Assembly (NCBI GenBank): GCA_049724395.1
Contig: JAUGWO010000002.1
Coordinates: forward strand, 1-64,000
DNA from: Spongospora subterranea f. sp. subterranea
Taxonomy: Eukaryota > Endomyxa: Phytomyxea > Phytomyxea > Plasmodiophorida
Direction: 5' to 3'
Length of the DNA: 64,000 bases
Position numbers and translations under genes: made by a program
Shown here: positions 38,117 to 49,800 of the stretch, piece after piece
Layout: the number at the start of each line of letters is the position of its first letter
Numbering within the stretch: position 1 is the stretch's first letter
The notes under the pieces: model-generated
What the model was told of the DNA's origin: nothing
Database searches by the model: none
What the model saw: only the letters and a program-made list of their open reading frames with translations

Positions 38117-39194
38117 TATCGAATGGATGGCCGTACCCGCTCAGGTTGCGATCGATTGATATTATTTGCCCTAATACCCCATCTGTCCGAATAGTATCCA
38201 ATGGCAACAACACGCAGGCTCAAGTGCCTGATTAGCCAACGAGCGAACGTGGTGGGATCGGAACAGGCGAAACCAACAGGAGGAAAACTATGGCAACGGG
38301 CGGATATAGTTGGGGCGTTTTTCTCAGCCACCGATGAAAAGGGTCAGGTCATCAAGAAACCAGTTGTGTAAACAAAACGCCATAATCTGTTATAGCAATA
38401 CCATTCTGATATTTATTGCGAATTCCAGTTTGTCGTCGCCTGTTCCGTTCCTTTGTTTCATGGAACGATTTTCTGGTCGAAACCATCAGGGTCTCAACTG
38501 TTCCAATGTTGTCGGGATGGCGATTCATGGGGGTTGTCGTGTGGTTCACAAGAAACAATCATAAAACTATCGATGTAATCGCAAAAGCAAAATAACGTGC
38601 TGAATTAACAACCGATGATGGTCGTCCAGGGTTGCTAGGCGATGTGAATAATGTGGACGATACGGTTGGGCTGGTGGATTTATATACTACACAACACATA
38701 ATGGGATAGCTCTCGCCGTCGATTACGTCAAAAATGATTTTAAACATCAAATCTGACCAAATTACAGTTCAGAATTGCTTTTCAAAACGCTATCTGATTT
38801 TGATCCTGAAAATCCATCCAAATTGGCATTGAAACCGGAGGTCACAAAGCTGTACGTCCTCTTTTTCACATCTACATGTTGAATTTTGCCAAGAGGTTTC
38901 CAGAGCTGGCGAAGTTGCAGTTGACGACAACAATGTGACAGAATATATAGCATAGAGTGTATAGTGTATGGTAAATATACGGTTGATGTGTCTGACGAGG
39001 CCGCAGTCCACTGGGGGTTCCAGTTTTGACACCCGTTTCAAACACCTTATTTTGATGTCGAGCAGAGGGATTAGGAAGCCACGACCTGGTACAATCAGGG
39101 CTACAGAGAGGCGGCCCAGATCAACGCCCACTGGGGTCAGCACAGCCTCTATTTCGTCGTCGTCGTATCCCTTTCGTTTGACTGCCGAGATCAG
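38117..39194. promoter_or_regulatory. Divergent region between NOX and TBC genes
   Basis: About 1.1 kb. A minus frame at 39311-38790 (173 codons) and plus-strand fragments such as SDFDPENPSKLALKPEVTKL at 38795-38855 look partly protein-like. The latter may be an upstream exon of the TBC gene. Promoters of both genes should lie here. Confidence 0.3.
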
Positions 39195-40657
39195 GTTATC
39201 GACTCGTTCACAACAGGGCCTACTGATACCCATTCGAACATCGTAGCCGAGTCGGTTGATGATCGAGACCAGCCGTCTGAGCGACAGAGCGAGCCCGCGT
39301 CCATTGAACAAGAACCCGACGAAAAACCCTCTAAGTGCGTCGTGGAGAGTCCCGAGACGCGAAAAACCGTTCGTCTTGGGAAGTTGCTGGATCAGAGGGA
39401 TGCAGATATAATATCTGCCAGAGAGATTTGCTGGACTGGAATTCCTCGAAAATTCAGAGCGACATTATGGCTTATGCTAACTGTAAGGCTATTGTTCTCG
39501 TTTTTCAGGCCAAATGTCAACATATGTTGTGCTTTAGGGCATTATTCCAACAAACAGATCCAGGAGAGCCGCAGCCCTGAGGAAGCGCATTCACGAGTAT
39601 CAGGGATTCGTCAGGCAACATTTCACAGAAGAATCTCTGTTCACGTCAGAGCAAATGAAATCCGTTACGCAAATTGACCTTGATCTTCCCCGAACATCCC
39701 CAGGGTTGAAACTGTTTCATCTTCCCGTTGTACAGATGGTTTGTCGTCGTGATCCGCCGTTGATTCAAGAAAGATTGAGCGTTTGGGTCTGTTTGCAGTC
39801 TTTCAGAAGGGTTTTGTCTGTATATTCTTTTCGGCATCCTGCTACCGGATACGTTCAAGGAATGAATGACCTGGTGACGCCATTTTTTTACGTTTTTATC
39901 GCCGACATTATCGACCCAAAAAAGGTAGAAGCTACTTGTTCACTTGCAGCGTTTTCATGAATGAATAGTTCAGCACAGAACCCTTTATCCATTGAAGCGG
40001 ACGACCTCAATGATGATCAGTGGATTCAAGTTGAGGCTTACAGTTTCTGGTGTTTAAGCCGGTTAATGGAAGGAACTCAGGACCATTACACGCGAGATCA
40101 GCCAGCTATACAATGGAAACTCCAAGCTTTTACAGATGCTCATTAGACAAATCGACTGTTGATAGTTCGATTCTCATCTCTACAGTTCCATCCTTATGTT
40201 TGTATATATAGGCGATCTTGACGACCATCTGACGGCTCAAGACATTCAGTATAGCTTCTTTGCTTATCGCTGGATGAACTGCGTAATCGAAAACCGAGTC
40301 GTCTTCACGACCCTAACTCATTGTTTTGAGCAGTTTCTGATGCGGGAGCTTTCATTGCCGTTGATTGTACGATTGTGGGACACATATTTCTCTGAAGATA
40401 ATAGCCAAGGTTTTGCCATATTTCATGTTTATGTCTGCGCGTCCTTTCTGGCGCGATTCGCCACGATGTTGAAGGTACACACCAGCGCATGCGTTTGCTC
40501 AGAACGCTGACGAATCTTGCAGTCGATGGACATGGAGAACATCCTAGCGCGACTGCAAGACGATTTAACAAGTGATTGGACAGAATCTGACCTGACTGAT
40601 ATCCTATCTCACGCGTTCGTCCTGCGTTCAATGTATCCATTTCAAGTCACCACTTAG
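39195..40657 (+). CDS. Rab GTPase-activating protein, TBC1D22 family
   Basis: TBC-domain RabGAP, active on membrane-trafficking Rabs. Exons with introns of about 50 nt give ICWTGIPRKFRATLWLML, GIIPTNRSRRAAALRKRIHE, QIDLDLPRTSPG, SVYSFRHPATGYVQGMNDLV then TPFFYVF (the Gln-finger YVQGMNDL motif), EAYSFWCLSRLMEG, DIQYSFFAYRWMNC, FLMRELSLPLIVRLWDTYFS and FAIFHVYVCASFL, and the gene ends at 40657. This order follows TBC1D22A/B. The Arg finger equivalent lies in the IDLPR segment (TBC1D22 has IDIPR). The 5' end is not fixed: the first exon is open but has no ATG. Near 40124 one base must be skipped to keep the family frame (IQWKLQ to LLQMLIRQID). The product is otherwise full length. Confidence 0.8.
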
Positions 40658-41639
40658 CTCATAAATTATTCATTATTGCCAGTTAGTATGATTGATTGTC
40701 GCTGGTTCGCCCAACTTTATGGCAGTATGCAACACGATGTTTGCGGCCACAGATTATCAAGCGAGTTTTACTCACCAGATAGCTGGTTTCTGGGTTCAGA
40801 CGCAGATAGAGAAGTTAAGATCAATACGTATTGGGATTTCAAGAACAAGTTCAATGTCGAATTGAAAAATGATGGCAATCGTAATATTCGTTTGATCTTT
40901 TTCGTGCATCAGAGTGTATGAGGAACATTGAACAAAACATTAACTCTCTACGAGAAGTGCCTACAGCAAAGTTGAATACGAATATTCAAGTGTCTCCTTG
41001 ACCAGCCCGTTCTTTTAGTCGATTCCAAAGATGTCCCTTATCCTTCAGTGCGTCGGTCGCTGATGGTCACTGCGAGTTCGACTAGGCAGGGTGCACATGA
41101 GATCCTAATTCCGTTGGCTCCAAGCGATTGCCAGCGAGATGGCGATAAACGGCCGGGGCGAATACTAATGACGGACTTATTCGTGTTACCATGATCGGTT
41201 CCTATGGTGTGTATAACAGACAGGGAGTGTTTGTTAGTCCTTTTTAAGACCAAAAGGGGAAATCTCAAACGGGGCCGCTGATCTTTCATCGACGTCGATA
41301 AACGGGGACCGATTATCGTCGGCAACTGGGATACGCATCCGAATGTCCATCAATATGCAATCGCTCCATGCAAGGAATCCGCATAAGCCACATAAGCGAA
41401 AACGGTCAGGTAAAACCCGGGCGATGTGGCGGTTGTGGGCGGTGGTCAATATTGACAATGTGATGGTCATTTTTTAGTCGAAACTGCCAATCCCTGTGGT
41501 ATGTCCAATGGTGAATTTTCGATCGAGAGCTTGTTGAGTGGTGGGCAAACGATTCGCCCATTTCCACATATCAAATGTGACGTCAACAGCAGGTATTTAT
41601 CCCCATCAATTCCAATCAATTCAATGATTTATTGACAGG
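40658..41639. other. Spacer with short unassigned frames
   Basis: A plus frame from ATG 40688 to 40921 (MIDCRWFAQLYGSMQHDVCG onward, 78 codons) and a minus frame 41470-41234 (with RIPVADDNRSPFIDVDE) look partly protein-like. Neither matches a family I know. One may be an exon of a gene whose remainder I cannot trace. Confidence 0.25.
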
Positions 41640-42486
41640 TTGATAAATCCCCCATTTACTGATTGGCCCACATCGATTCCCCATCCATCTGTATTTTTTC
41701 CACTTCCAGCGCCGACGGAAACTGTTTCCCAAAGCGAGCTGGGGCTCCGGCACCGGGCGTTCGTCGAGAACGTGATCATGGCCAAACTAAAAGGAACGGA
41801 ATCGCGTTCGAATAGGGGCCCGAGTCCATCCAGAACGGGTTCGCCGAACCTGGAGCCGGTTATGGTGACAGAGGTCCCTTCCATCTCGGACAGCGCTCTC
41901 CTTCAACCGAATCGAATCTCGCCAGCGCCTTCACCAGAATCCCAATCGCTGGTCGAATGTGAAAATTCTGCTAGGCGCAAAGCGGATTCATGTAGCCACG
42001 ATCTGAGGTCGTTCAGGACGGATGGGAACGAGTTCCGCCAGCTGCAGTACAAATGGGGTAAAAATTCCAGCAAGCACACCGATATGCGAATCCCTGAGGC
42101 CATCGTGCAAGAGTATAAGCACCGCAGCCAGGATTCATCACCGCTCAGGAACATCTCCTTCAAACAGGGTCTGGCGCTGATCATGCACTTCTTCCTGCTG
42201 GACGAGTCGCTGTGGCATCCCTGGGCCAACATATCGACCAAACTGGATGACGAGCATTGGCGATCGGATCGGTGTCGTTTGGTGCGAAAGTTTCCCATTC
42301 TCAATCAGAGGGAAATGCTTCGATTTCGGTAATTCTCACGGTAAATCGCTTCCCACGAAACTGGTTTTGGATTCGGCTGACAACGATCGTTCAGGTGTCT
42401 ATCATACATATCGTGTGATGCTTCCCGCGCTGCTTTGGGCAATGCACGATGGGTTTCCTCCCCTGGATATCCCCCCTAAACATTAA
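41640..42486 (+). CDS. Hypothetical protein, possibly two exons
   Basis: A plus-strand frame from 41640 to about 42330 encodes a Ser/Pro-rich N-terminal half followed by a helical, Trp-containing part (EFRQLQYKWGKNSSKHTDMR, SFKQGLALIMHFFLLDESLW). The first clear ATG is internal (MAKLKGTESRSNRGPSPSRT near 41778). A second frame reading YHTYRVMLPALLWAMHDGFP (42396-42470) may be joined by a GT-AG intron, but the phase is not settled. No family recognised. Confidence 0.35.
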
Positions 42487-43454
42487 TCGGCCGTTCGTCA
42501 TCAACCCGTTCCCACCTATTTATTAAACATTACCTTAATTTATTCAACTGTAAAGTGCCCCCTCGAACAATCCGTTTTTAGGAAATATTTTCGACCCGGG
42601 CGCACCACACAGCAATGTCATTTACCAGCGAATACGGTGGCGCCGTTTTGGGGATTTTGGTTTCTTTCCAGGAGCACGACCAGTGTTTGCAATGGTGAAC
42701 TCGCCCTGATTTCGTGAGATCTGACGGTTGATTTGGTGGAACGGCATTCCTAACCAAATCGCAAATGCTACAAATTACACCATCAATGCCCCGCATCCCG
42801 CGTCGAGATCACAAGAGTGACAGATGATTCATAATCTCGATCAGTTCTATACACTTGGTAGAATTATGTGTCTCGAATTGGGGGTGGCAGTCCGCCAGCT
42901 AAGTTTTGCTTGAGCAACAGGGACGTGATTTTTACCAGGGATAGTTGATGGAGATCGGGGGCCATCTTAGAGCAGTACAGCCACAACATGTTTTGAGTTG
43001 GGCTGTGCCAAGGTCGCAGACGACAAGGGCTGATCTCAGGAATCGGAATGCCGATACGCTGAAGGACCCGAAATCATCCGCCAGACTCATCACACGATGG
43101 CCGGGTGCCCACTCCTCATCCAACAGTCATCGGGTGGGACTACACACATTCTGTGGCCGGTAACGTGGCCTTGTCGACCATGTAACAGAGCACGGCCACA
43201 GTCAGAGGCGCAACCTGTTGTGGCCAACTATGGATCTGACGACGGTTTATGGTCTCCTTTGGGGTTTACACGGGTCGGTGCTCCAGGACGTGTTGATCAC
43301 GATGCCCTGACAGTATTTACCCCCTCGTCGTCTTCGGTTTTGAACCAAGAAATACGGAGGACGTGATGGCACGCCATCATTGACTCGTGTTCGTAAGGCG
43401 ATTGCTGTCGCCGGATAAAAATGGGAATTTATTGTCGTGAAAAAAAATTATCGA
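42487..43454. other. Spacer, nothing firmly recognised
   Basis: Short frames on both strands (for example 42945-43163 plus and 43123-42932 minus) without domains. The right part should include the 3' region of the minus-strand gene ending at 43455. Confidence 0.35.
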
Positions 43455-44880
43455 TCAGGATTGATTGGAGTCGTCTGATGAATATCCCGATAATTGTATA
43501 ATCTGTTCATGAGGCCATATGGCTTGAACCGATCTCGTCTTGTTCTCGATTCGCGCCTTCAACCGGGTTCGTCGTTTGATGATCCGCTCCGATAGTCGGC
43601 GACTCACGTCGGGAACGGCCGCCGATACGATCTGGTTGCCGGCGACGACCGGGCGAACATCTGGCGCCGACACAGAACGGGATAACGCGTTCACTGGGAT
43701 TCGGTATGGACCGGACGACGACGATGAGCCCGATGACGATGACGACAAAACAGGCTTGGCGCTCGCCACCAGATCCTGCAGCCGTTTCCGCCCAGCGATG
43801 ATCGAATCGAGCTGAGATTGGGATCGAATAACGGTCGACGACAATGTCGTTGATTGCGGTAATGACAACGATCGCACAACACGTCTACCCCGATCGCGTT
43901 CCGCCGAAACGCCGATCGCCTTGGTCTGATCGGGGATGTAATTCGATTGCGGGGCGCGATCGACCCGGGTCGGATTGTTCTGGCGTTGATCGTGACGACC
44001 CCATTTCGGCAACGATCGTGGCACGAACGCCATTCGCGATTTGAGCCAGATCCTCAACCTTCCCCAAACCGCCAACGACGATCGCCTTTCCCCGACCCCA
44101 TCGGTGGTGTTCGTCCTCGCCGGCGGGTCCAGTTCCCCGTCATCGCCGCGCCGTTTCCTGATCGTCATCAGGTCGTCGCCGAACGCGATGGAGCTGCGTC
44201 GCGATCGCTCCCCGTTCATCTCCCGCGATCGACACCCGGCCTCATAGACCGATCGGCAATCCCGATATTCGATAACAGGGCGCGCCATCTCCATCGCCGT
44301 GATATTGTGGTCCGTTCGGATCAGCGTCCGATCCCCTTTCCGGAACACGATCCGATCGTAGATCTCGTTGATGAACCGGCGCGATTTCGGGACCGTCGCC
44401 GGCGCCGACGTCCACCCGATCGCGACCATGGCGATATACTCCAGGAACGAGCGCCGATCGATCCGGCTGCGATCGCCCGACCGCTCGGTGACCTGCTCCA
44501 TATCCGATAGCGCCAGAAGGCGCAGGTCGCGGCCGGATCCGAGTCGGCCGCGAACAGGACGCGACACAGACGGCCATGGAAATAGAGGAACTCCAGGTCG
44601 GATATCGATTGACGACCGGATTGAGGTTGACCGCCTTCGCCCCCGAACAGCTCCCACAATTTCCCGCATTCGTCCAGCACCGACCGATCGCGGAGAACGT
44701 GATCGTGTTCGTGACACGGTCGGAATTTGACCGACTCGGGGAGATCTGGCCGGATCGCCTCGCCGCCGCCGTTCGGTTTCATGTTGTGCGGGACGAAGGC
44801 CATGGAATTGATCGTCAGACGATCATGATCCCCGCCCGACTGTCCCCGATCACAATCAATGGCGATATTGTGTCTCGACA
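43455..44880 (-). CDS. Hypothetical protein, helical N-terminus and basic disordered C-terminus
   Basis: Minus-strand frame beginning with Met at 44880 or the internal Met near 44805. The N-terminal part reads VLDECGKLWELFGGEGGQPQ, SISDLEFLYFHGRLCRVLFA. In the frame that continues from 44717 it reads ALSDMEQVTERSGDRSRIDR, SFLEYIAMVAIGWTSAPATV and RRFINEIYDRIVFRKGD. One base change near 44545 is needed to link the two. The last 250 residues are Arg/Ser-rich and disordered, with SSSSSGSSSSSGPYRIP near the end and a C-terminal IIQLSGYSSDDSNQS. The helical part loosely recalls the modules of the 24.4-28.8 kb gene, but I cannot assign it. Confidence 0.4.
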
Positions 44881-45663
44881 TGATACGATCGTTGCACTTG
44901 TACTATTCGGTACTGTCACGATCCGATCCCGACCAATAGAAACGATTGACCCATGGAACATGAAATCGATCGCCAGAAAATGAAATCGATCGCCGGAACA
45001 TGAAATCGATCATCGAAACAAGAAAAAAACAACAAATCGACAACAAACCCGATTCGGCTGGAATCGCGAAAATCACAATAAACAATGCTATATGGAATTT
45101 TCATCGCCCCATTCGATTTCGGTTCGGGCAAAAAACGGGTCGATCAGTGATCGGAAGGAATAATTGGGTGATCGCTGAACGCCACGTTCAAACCCAGTGC
45201 TGTGCCGTGACCTTTTCTGGTTCGACAATGTTCTTGCATGACTCTACCAACGAGCGCGATACAAATACCAACAACGGGTATCGAAACTGTGATCGGGTTT
45301 TCCACAATCGAACAATAGCAAAGAGACGGAACCCATAGCTGGATTGGGGCATCGTCAGGATGAGAGGACACAAATTGTGCAGAAGGGAATCAGTTCTAAA
45401 ACACCCCAAATTCGATGCCGTTCGACCTGCAATACACTAATGGGTTAATGCCCTTCTATCGCCATCTGGTACTCGGCACCATATCATCATCATCGTCAAT
45501 AACCAGTCAGAGGCTTATGATTTACAGATCAGCGCCTGATCAAGGTCACGATCGCCCTCACACCACTCTCATCATATCGGTGTTTTCCCTGGACCCCAAC
45601 TCGGCCATATATTCCATAATCGCCGATTGTGCCCCGGGGAATTCCGCTCGACACCAGACGACG
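44881..45663. other. Divergent spacer upstream of the thioesterase gene
   Basis: Contains a three-copy 20-bp repeat at 44957-45016 and no convincing gene. It probably holds promoters for the two divergent genes. Confidence 0.35.
44957..45016. repeat. 20-bp tandem repeat, three copies
   Basis: The unit AACATGAAATCGATCGCCAG is repeated three times back to back, with one to five differences per copy. It lies just upstream (about 80 bp) of the 44880 start codon on the minus strand. Confidence 0.8.
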
Positions 45664-46693
45664 ATGATCCCGATCTGGGTGTTAATGCTGTGGATTCACA
45701 TTCCACAACTATGTGTTTACTCCCGATCGCCATCGCCATCGCCATCGCCATCCTATCGTCCTGTCGTCCTGATCCACGTAAGACCCGCCTCCCCAACCCC
45801 CATCCGCTGACGCCATGTTCAGGGTCTGAACGACAACGCCGACCACTTGGCGCCATTATCCCACGATCTTCATCGTCTCTATCCCGGTATCTATACCTAC
45901 GCCCCAGCGATCGCCGAGAACCTCTTCTCAATCTTCACCGACATCAACGATCAGCTCTCGGACTACGCTAGCGCCATCCGCAGCGATTACCGTTTGTCGA
46001 ACGGGTTCAACCTGATCGGTTTCTCGCAAGGCGCCCTGATCGCCCGCGCCTACGTCCAGCGATACAATCGGCCGCGAGTTCACCGCCTGATATCGATCGT
46101 CGGACCCCAGGAGGGGATCGACGGCTGTCCTAAACTGATCTCCCCGTTGATCTGTTCCCTATTTCAGCTCAATCCATATCACCGGTCGATATCATTCGGA
46201 GGATATGTAATCCCCGTTCCCATTCCACCAATTAATCGCTCTGAACCCCCCTGCGCCATAGTGGAAAGACGTTCGCAATCGGAACGAATACCTGAATCGA
46301 TCGACGTTCTTAGCAGATAGTGAGTCGTCTCCCGTTGACTTTCTCCTGTTTTGTTCCTGATCATGTGTTGGTGAAGTTAATAACGAGCGATCGGTGAAGA
46401 ACGAGAAATATCGTGTGAATATGGAGTCGCTGGATCTGTACGCGCTGGTTCACGCCCTGAACGACACCGTGATCCAGCCGAATATCAGCGAGGATCACAG
46501 GTTCTGGGAATGGGGCCAGCCGGGGCGCGTCCAGACCATGGAACAGACGCCAGGATATCGCCACAACTGGATCGGCCTACGGCGCCTGGATCGGGAAGGG
46601 AAACTGATCCACATCCCATATCGTGGCGATCATATCGATATCAGCGGGGTCTGGAACCGATCCATTCTACCATTACTAAACGACACGATTTGA
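45664..46693 (+). CDS. PPT1: Palmitoyl-protein thioesterase
   Basis: Lysosomal-type alpha/beta hydrolase that removes palmitate from cysteine of proteins being degraded. The start at 45664 gives a signal peptide (MIPIWVLMLWIHIPQLCVYS) followed by an SP repeat encoded by a (CCATCG) microsatellite. Then YRPVVLIH, an intron, GLNDNADHL (HG.(N/G)D motif), PGIYTYAPAIAENLFS, the nucleophile elbow NLIGFSQGALIARAYVQRY (GFSQG, catalytic Ser) and LISIVGPQEGIDGCP. After an intron come WKDVRNRNEYLNRSTFLADI, then NNERSVKNEKYRVNMESLDL, VHALNDTVIQP (catalytic Asp) and a C-terminal region with the catalytic His expected in GDHIDIS. The order matches PPT1 closely. It ends 127 bp from the convergent NTE gene. 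Confidence 0.85.
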
Positions 46694-46820
46694 CCGTCGA
46701 ACACGCACAGCACTTTTTTTTTTTTTGGAAATCGCGAACGGTAAATTCTATGATAATCTATTGAGTTGACTATTGGCGATGAAGGGGCGATGGTCGCCCG
46801 ATGGTGTTTGGTGGAACTGA

Positions 46821-49800
46821 TCACGTATTGAACGGGGGTAATGACCCGATCCGCCCGCCCAGTGTGAACAGCCCCCTCCCATGGCCCTTCGGGTTCAGCG
46901 CCCGTTCGGCCGATCGGCTCTTGATCAGGTTGTGTGGGCCACGATCGTGGCTGAGATTGTGTCGCTCCGACTCGGCGTTGGCCAGTTCCCATTTCTGTGC
47001 CACGATTTAGCGCCTGGAGCGATCGGCGATGGGATACCGGTTACCTGAATGCTCTCGGTGGCGGCGTCATATCCGGCCTGAACAATCTCGTCCAATCGAT
47101 GATATTCTAATAGACCAAAGCTGTGAATATTGGGCCTGACGTAGATATCGATCATCTCCCGATCCAGCATTCGCAGCTGACGATTGTGGTTGATGCAATT
47201 GAGCCACGAGAGGATATCTGGGACGACGAACAATGGGATTGGCGATGGACAACCAGGGGACGATGATCATGGGGGGACCGACCATGTAGAACTGGGGGAT
47301 CTTCCTGGTGTTGAACGGGTTCAGCTTCTGCAGAAGGATCCACCAGCCCGATACGCCATCGCCATAATCGTATAGACCGATCAGACCCTGGATCACGACG
47401 TCAGTTCCCCCTGCGTTAGCCACGAACGATCGACCTCATCACGTCGTTATTGCGGTCTTCGACGTCGACGGCGATGACGGTTTGGGGACAGAACACCTTG
47501 TTCATGACGTCGACCGGTAAGTTATTGCTATATCCACCTGAGATCATCGTCATTGAAGGGGGAATTGCCCCGAAAACTAATAACGGAAATCACCATCGAC
47601 GAGAACGTCGCCGTTGTGAATAACGGGCGGTAATAGACCCAATATCGACATCGACGCGCGAACCAGTTTCCACAACGGGCCCTTCATCGCCGCCGACGAG
47701 TTCGAGCGACCAACGTTGGTGGCGATGGTGAAATACGGAATCCACAGATCCTGAAGGGCGTTTTTGAGGGTTTTACGAGAGATTGGCGACGGATGGGACT
47801 TAGAACAACCTCGATCTGAACAGACACACCGATGGCGTCACGAACGGCTCTCGAGAAGGAGTAGCCGTTGGAGAAGGAGAGGATGGGGAAGGTGGCCGCC
47901 TTCATGAAGGTCATTCGACCGAATCTGTGTTTGTCGAACAGGATCAGAATGGGGACACGAGGGGCGGCGGTGGACGACGAACTTGGCCGCGAACGATCTG
48001 AGGACCGGCTCCATTCGGGTGAGATCGGCGTTGGAGGCGGCGTATAATGCACCCATGAAGGCGCCCTGTGAGGTTCCACCGATGCAATCGATGGAGATGC
48101 CGGCGTCGTGAACGGCCCGGATTACGCCTGAGGTCATCGCGGGGAGGTTAGAACACAAACGTGGTCGGGCGATGGGCGCGGCTCACCAAGATGGGCTAGA
48201 CCCCGAGCACCTCCACCGCCTAGAACCAGACCAATACTGGTCCCAGACAGATATCGACAGAACCTCAGGTAGTCGCTCTCGTAATTCACCCGAATATGGT
48301 GCCTGGGAACGGGTCACACGTTCATCACCACCTCATTGTCGCGATCCGGATCGAACAACCGACCACGATTTCACGTTGCGATCGTTCAGCCACGATGAGG
48401 TGTTGGCCGGGATCTCGGTCCAATCGGAATGGAGAATGGCGATCGTGCAATGAACGGATAACGACCCGAGCTGTGTTGGAAAAACCCCACGAAATCGATG
48501 AACAACGGCGACGATCGTTTCTGGAATTTGAATCTGACCGGAGGACCCGATATGGGCGACGATAGGGCGCCGTTCTTTCGCCATTTGGGGAAGTTCAGAA
48601 GGCGTTGTTCATAGGATTGAGGGGTCGACAGTGATCCTTGCCGCCCAACCAATACAATACAATCCGATTGGCGGATACAGAAACTGATCGCGACAGGTCA
48701 GGGGGGGATTGTCGATATCGACACCAAACACGGTGACGACGACGAACCTGTCCCAAAATGTGACATCTGGACCGCCATCGGTCTCGAGCAGCACAAACCG
48801 GTACGACTCCTCCTGTTGCGCTAGCCATAAAGACAACTGTCGATATCGTCAATGAACATGTTCCCCAGATTCGCGTTCCAACACACCTTGGACAGCTCCG
48901 AATCGAGGCGATCGCGACGGAACACGTCTCGACCGACCAGACCCGATAATCGCTGGGAGTTGAGGAGGAGCGTCGACGCCTGCGGCCGATGATCTCAGGA
49001 CCCGAAGGGGCGAATTATCGGACGACAAACCTGATCGGATAAAGACGCCGCTAAACGGAGGACGAAGGCGCCGACTTCGCGGGGGGAGGTGCTGCCGGCC
49101 GGGACGAAGCTGATCGTCTTCAGGTTCCGTTCGGATCGGGCCTTCCTGAGCGCGTCAGAACCAATGGGTCAGGGGAGGGGACGTGAGGGCGGCGGGGAAT
49201 CCGCTACCGGTTCGACATCGATTCGGTCTCCAATTGCGATAGGCGTCGCGACATGATCTCGGTGAACGGGACGATGGTCGTCGGGTATTTGAGCATGATG
49301 TTCCTGAGCGTCTCCTTGGACATCGCCACCAGTTCCGTGTCCCGTTCGCAGATCGCGTGCAGTCGGTGTTTGGGCGAGTTGGTCGTGGAGAAGGTCCTCG
49401 ATTCCCCGAACGTCTCTCCGCGCCCAACGGACGTCGCCTGAACTGCAACACGGCGCGAGCACCGTCATCAGGTTGGGTCAACGATCGCGGTGTGTGTTCG
49501 GGCGATTACGCGCGCGATCGAAATCGGTGGACAGATCCTGATAGGTGTCGATCGAATCCCTATCGAGATAGGTTGTGGTCTCGAAGAACTGTTTACGAAC
49601 TTGGCCGAACTCCCTTTGCGGAATGGGGTGAATATAGGCGACCCGAACCCGACCTGATATCACGAGGTACATACTCGGATTGGACCCTTCCTGCGATGGA
49701 CTACAAGACGGGGCGATTATCGCCACGTGGTTGGGCGCTGATCTGACACACACAGTACCTGATGACGCTCCCGCCTTTGTACCAGATCGAGTGGAGACCG

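Noticed and set aside
38790-39311. 173-codon minus-strand frame upstream of the TBC gene
   Set aside because: It overlaps the open 5' exon of the TBC gene on the plus strand and shows no domain. I could not choose it over the plus-strand reading.
45711-45780. Alternative signal peptide MCLLPIAIAIAIAI for the thioesterase
   Set aside because: It lies in another frame of the CCATCG microsatellite. The start at 45664 gives a signal peptide in the correct frame, so no frame shift is needed.
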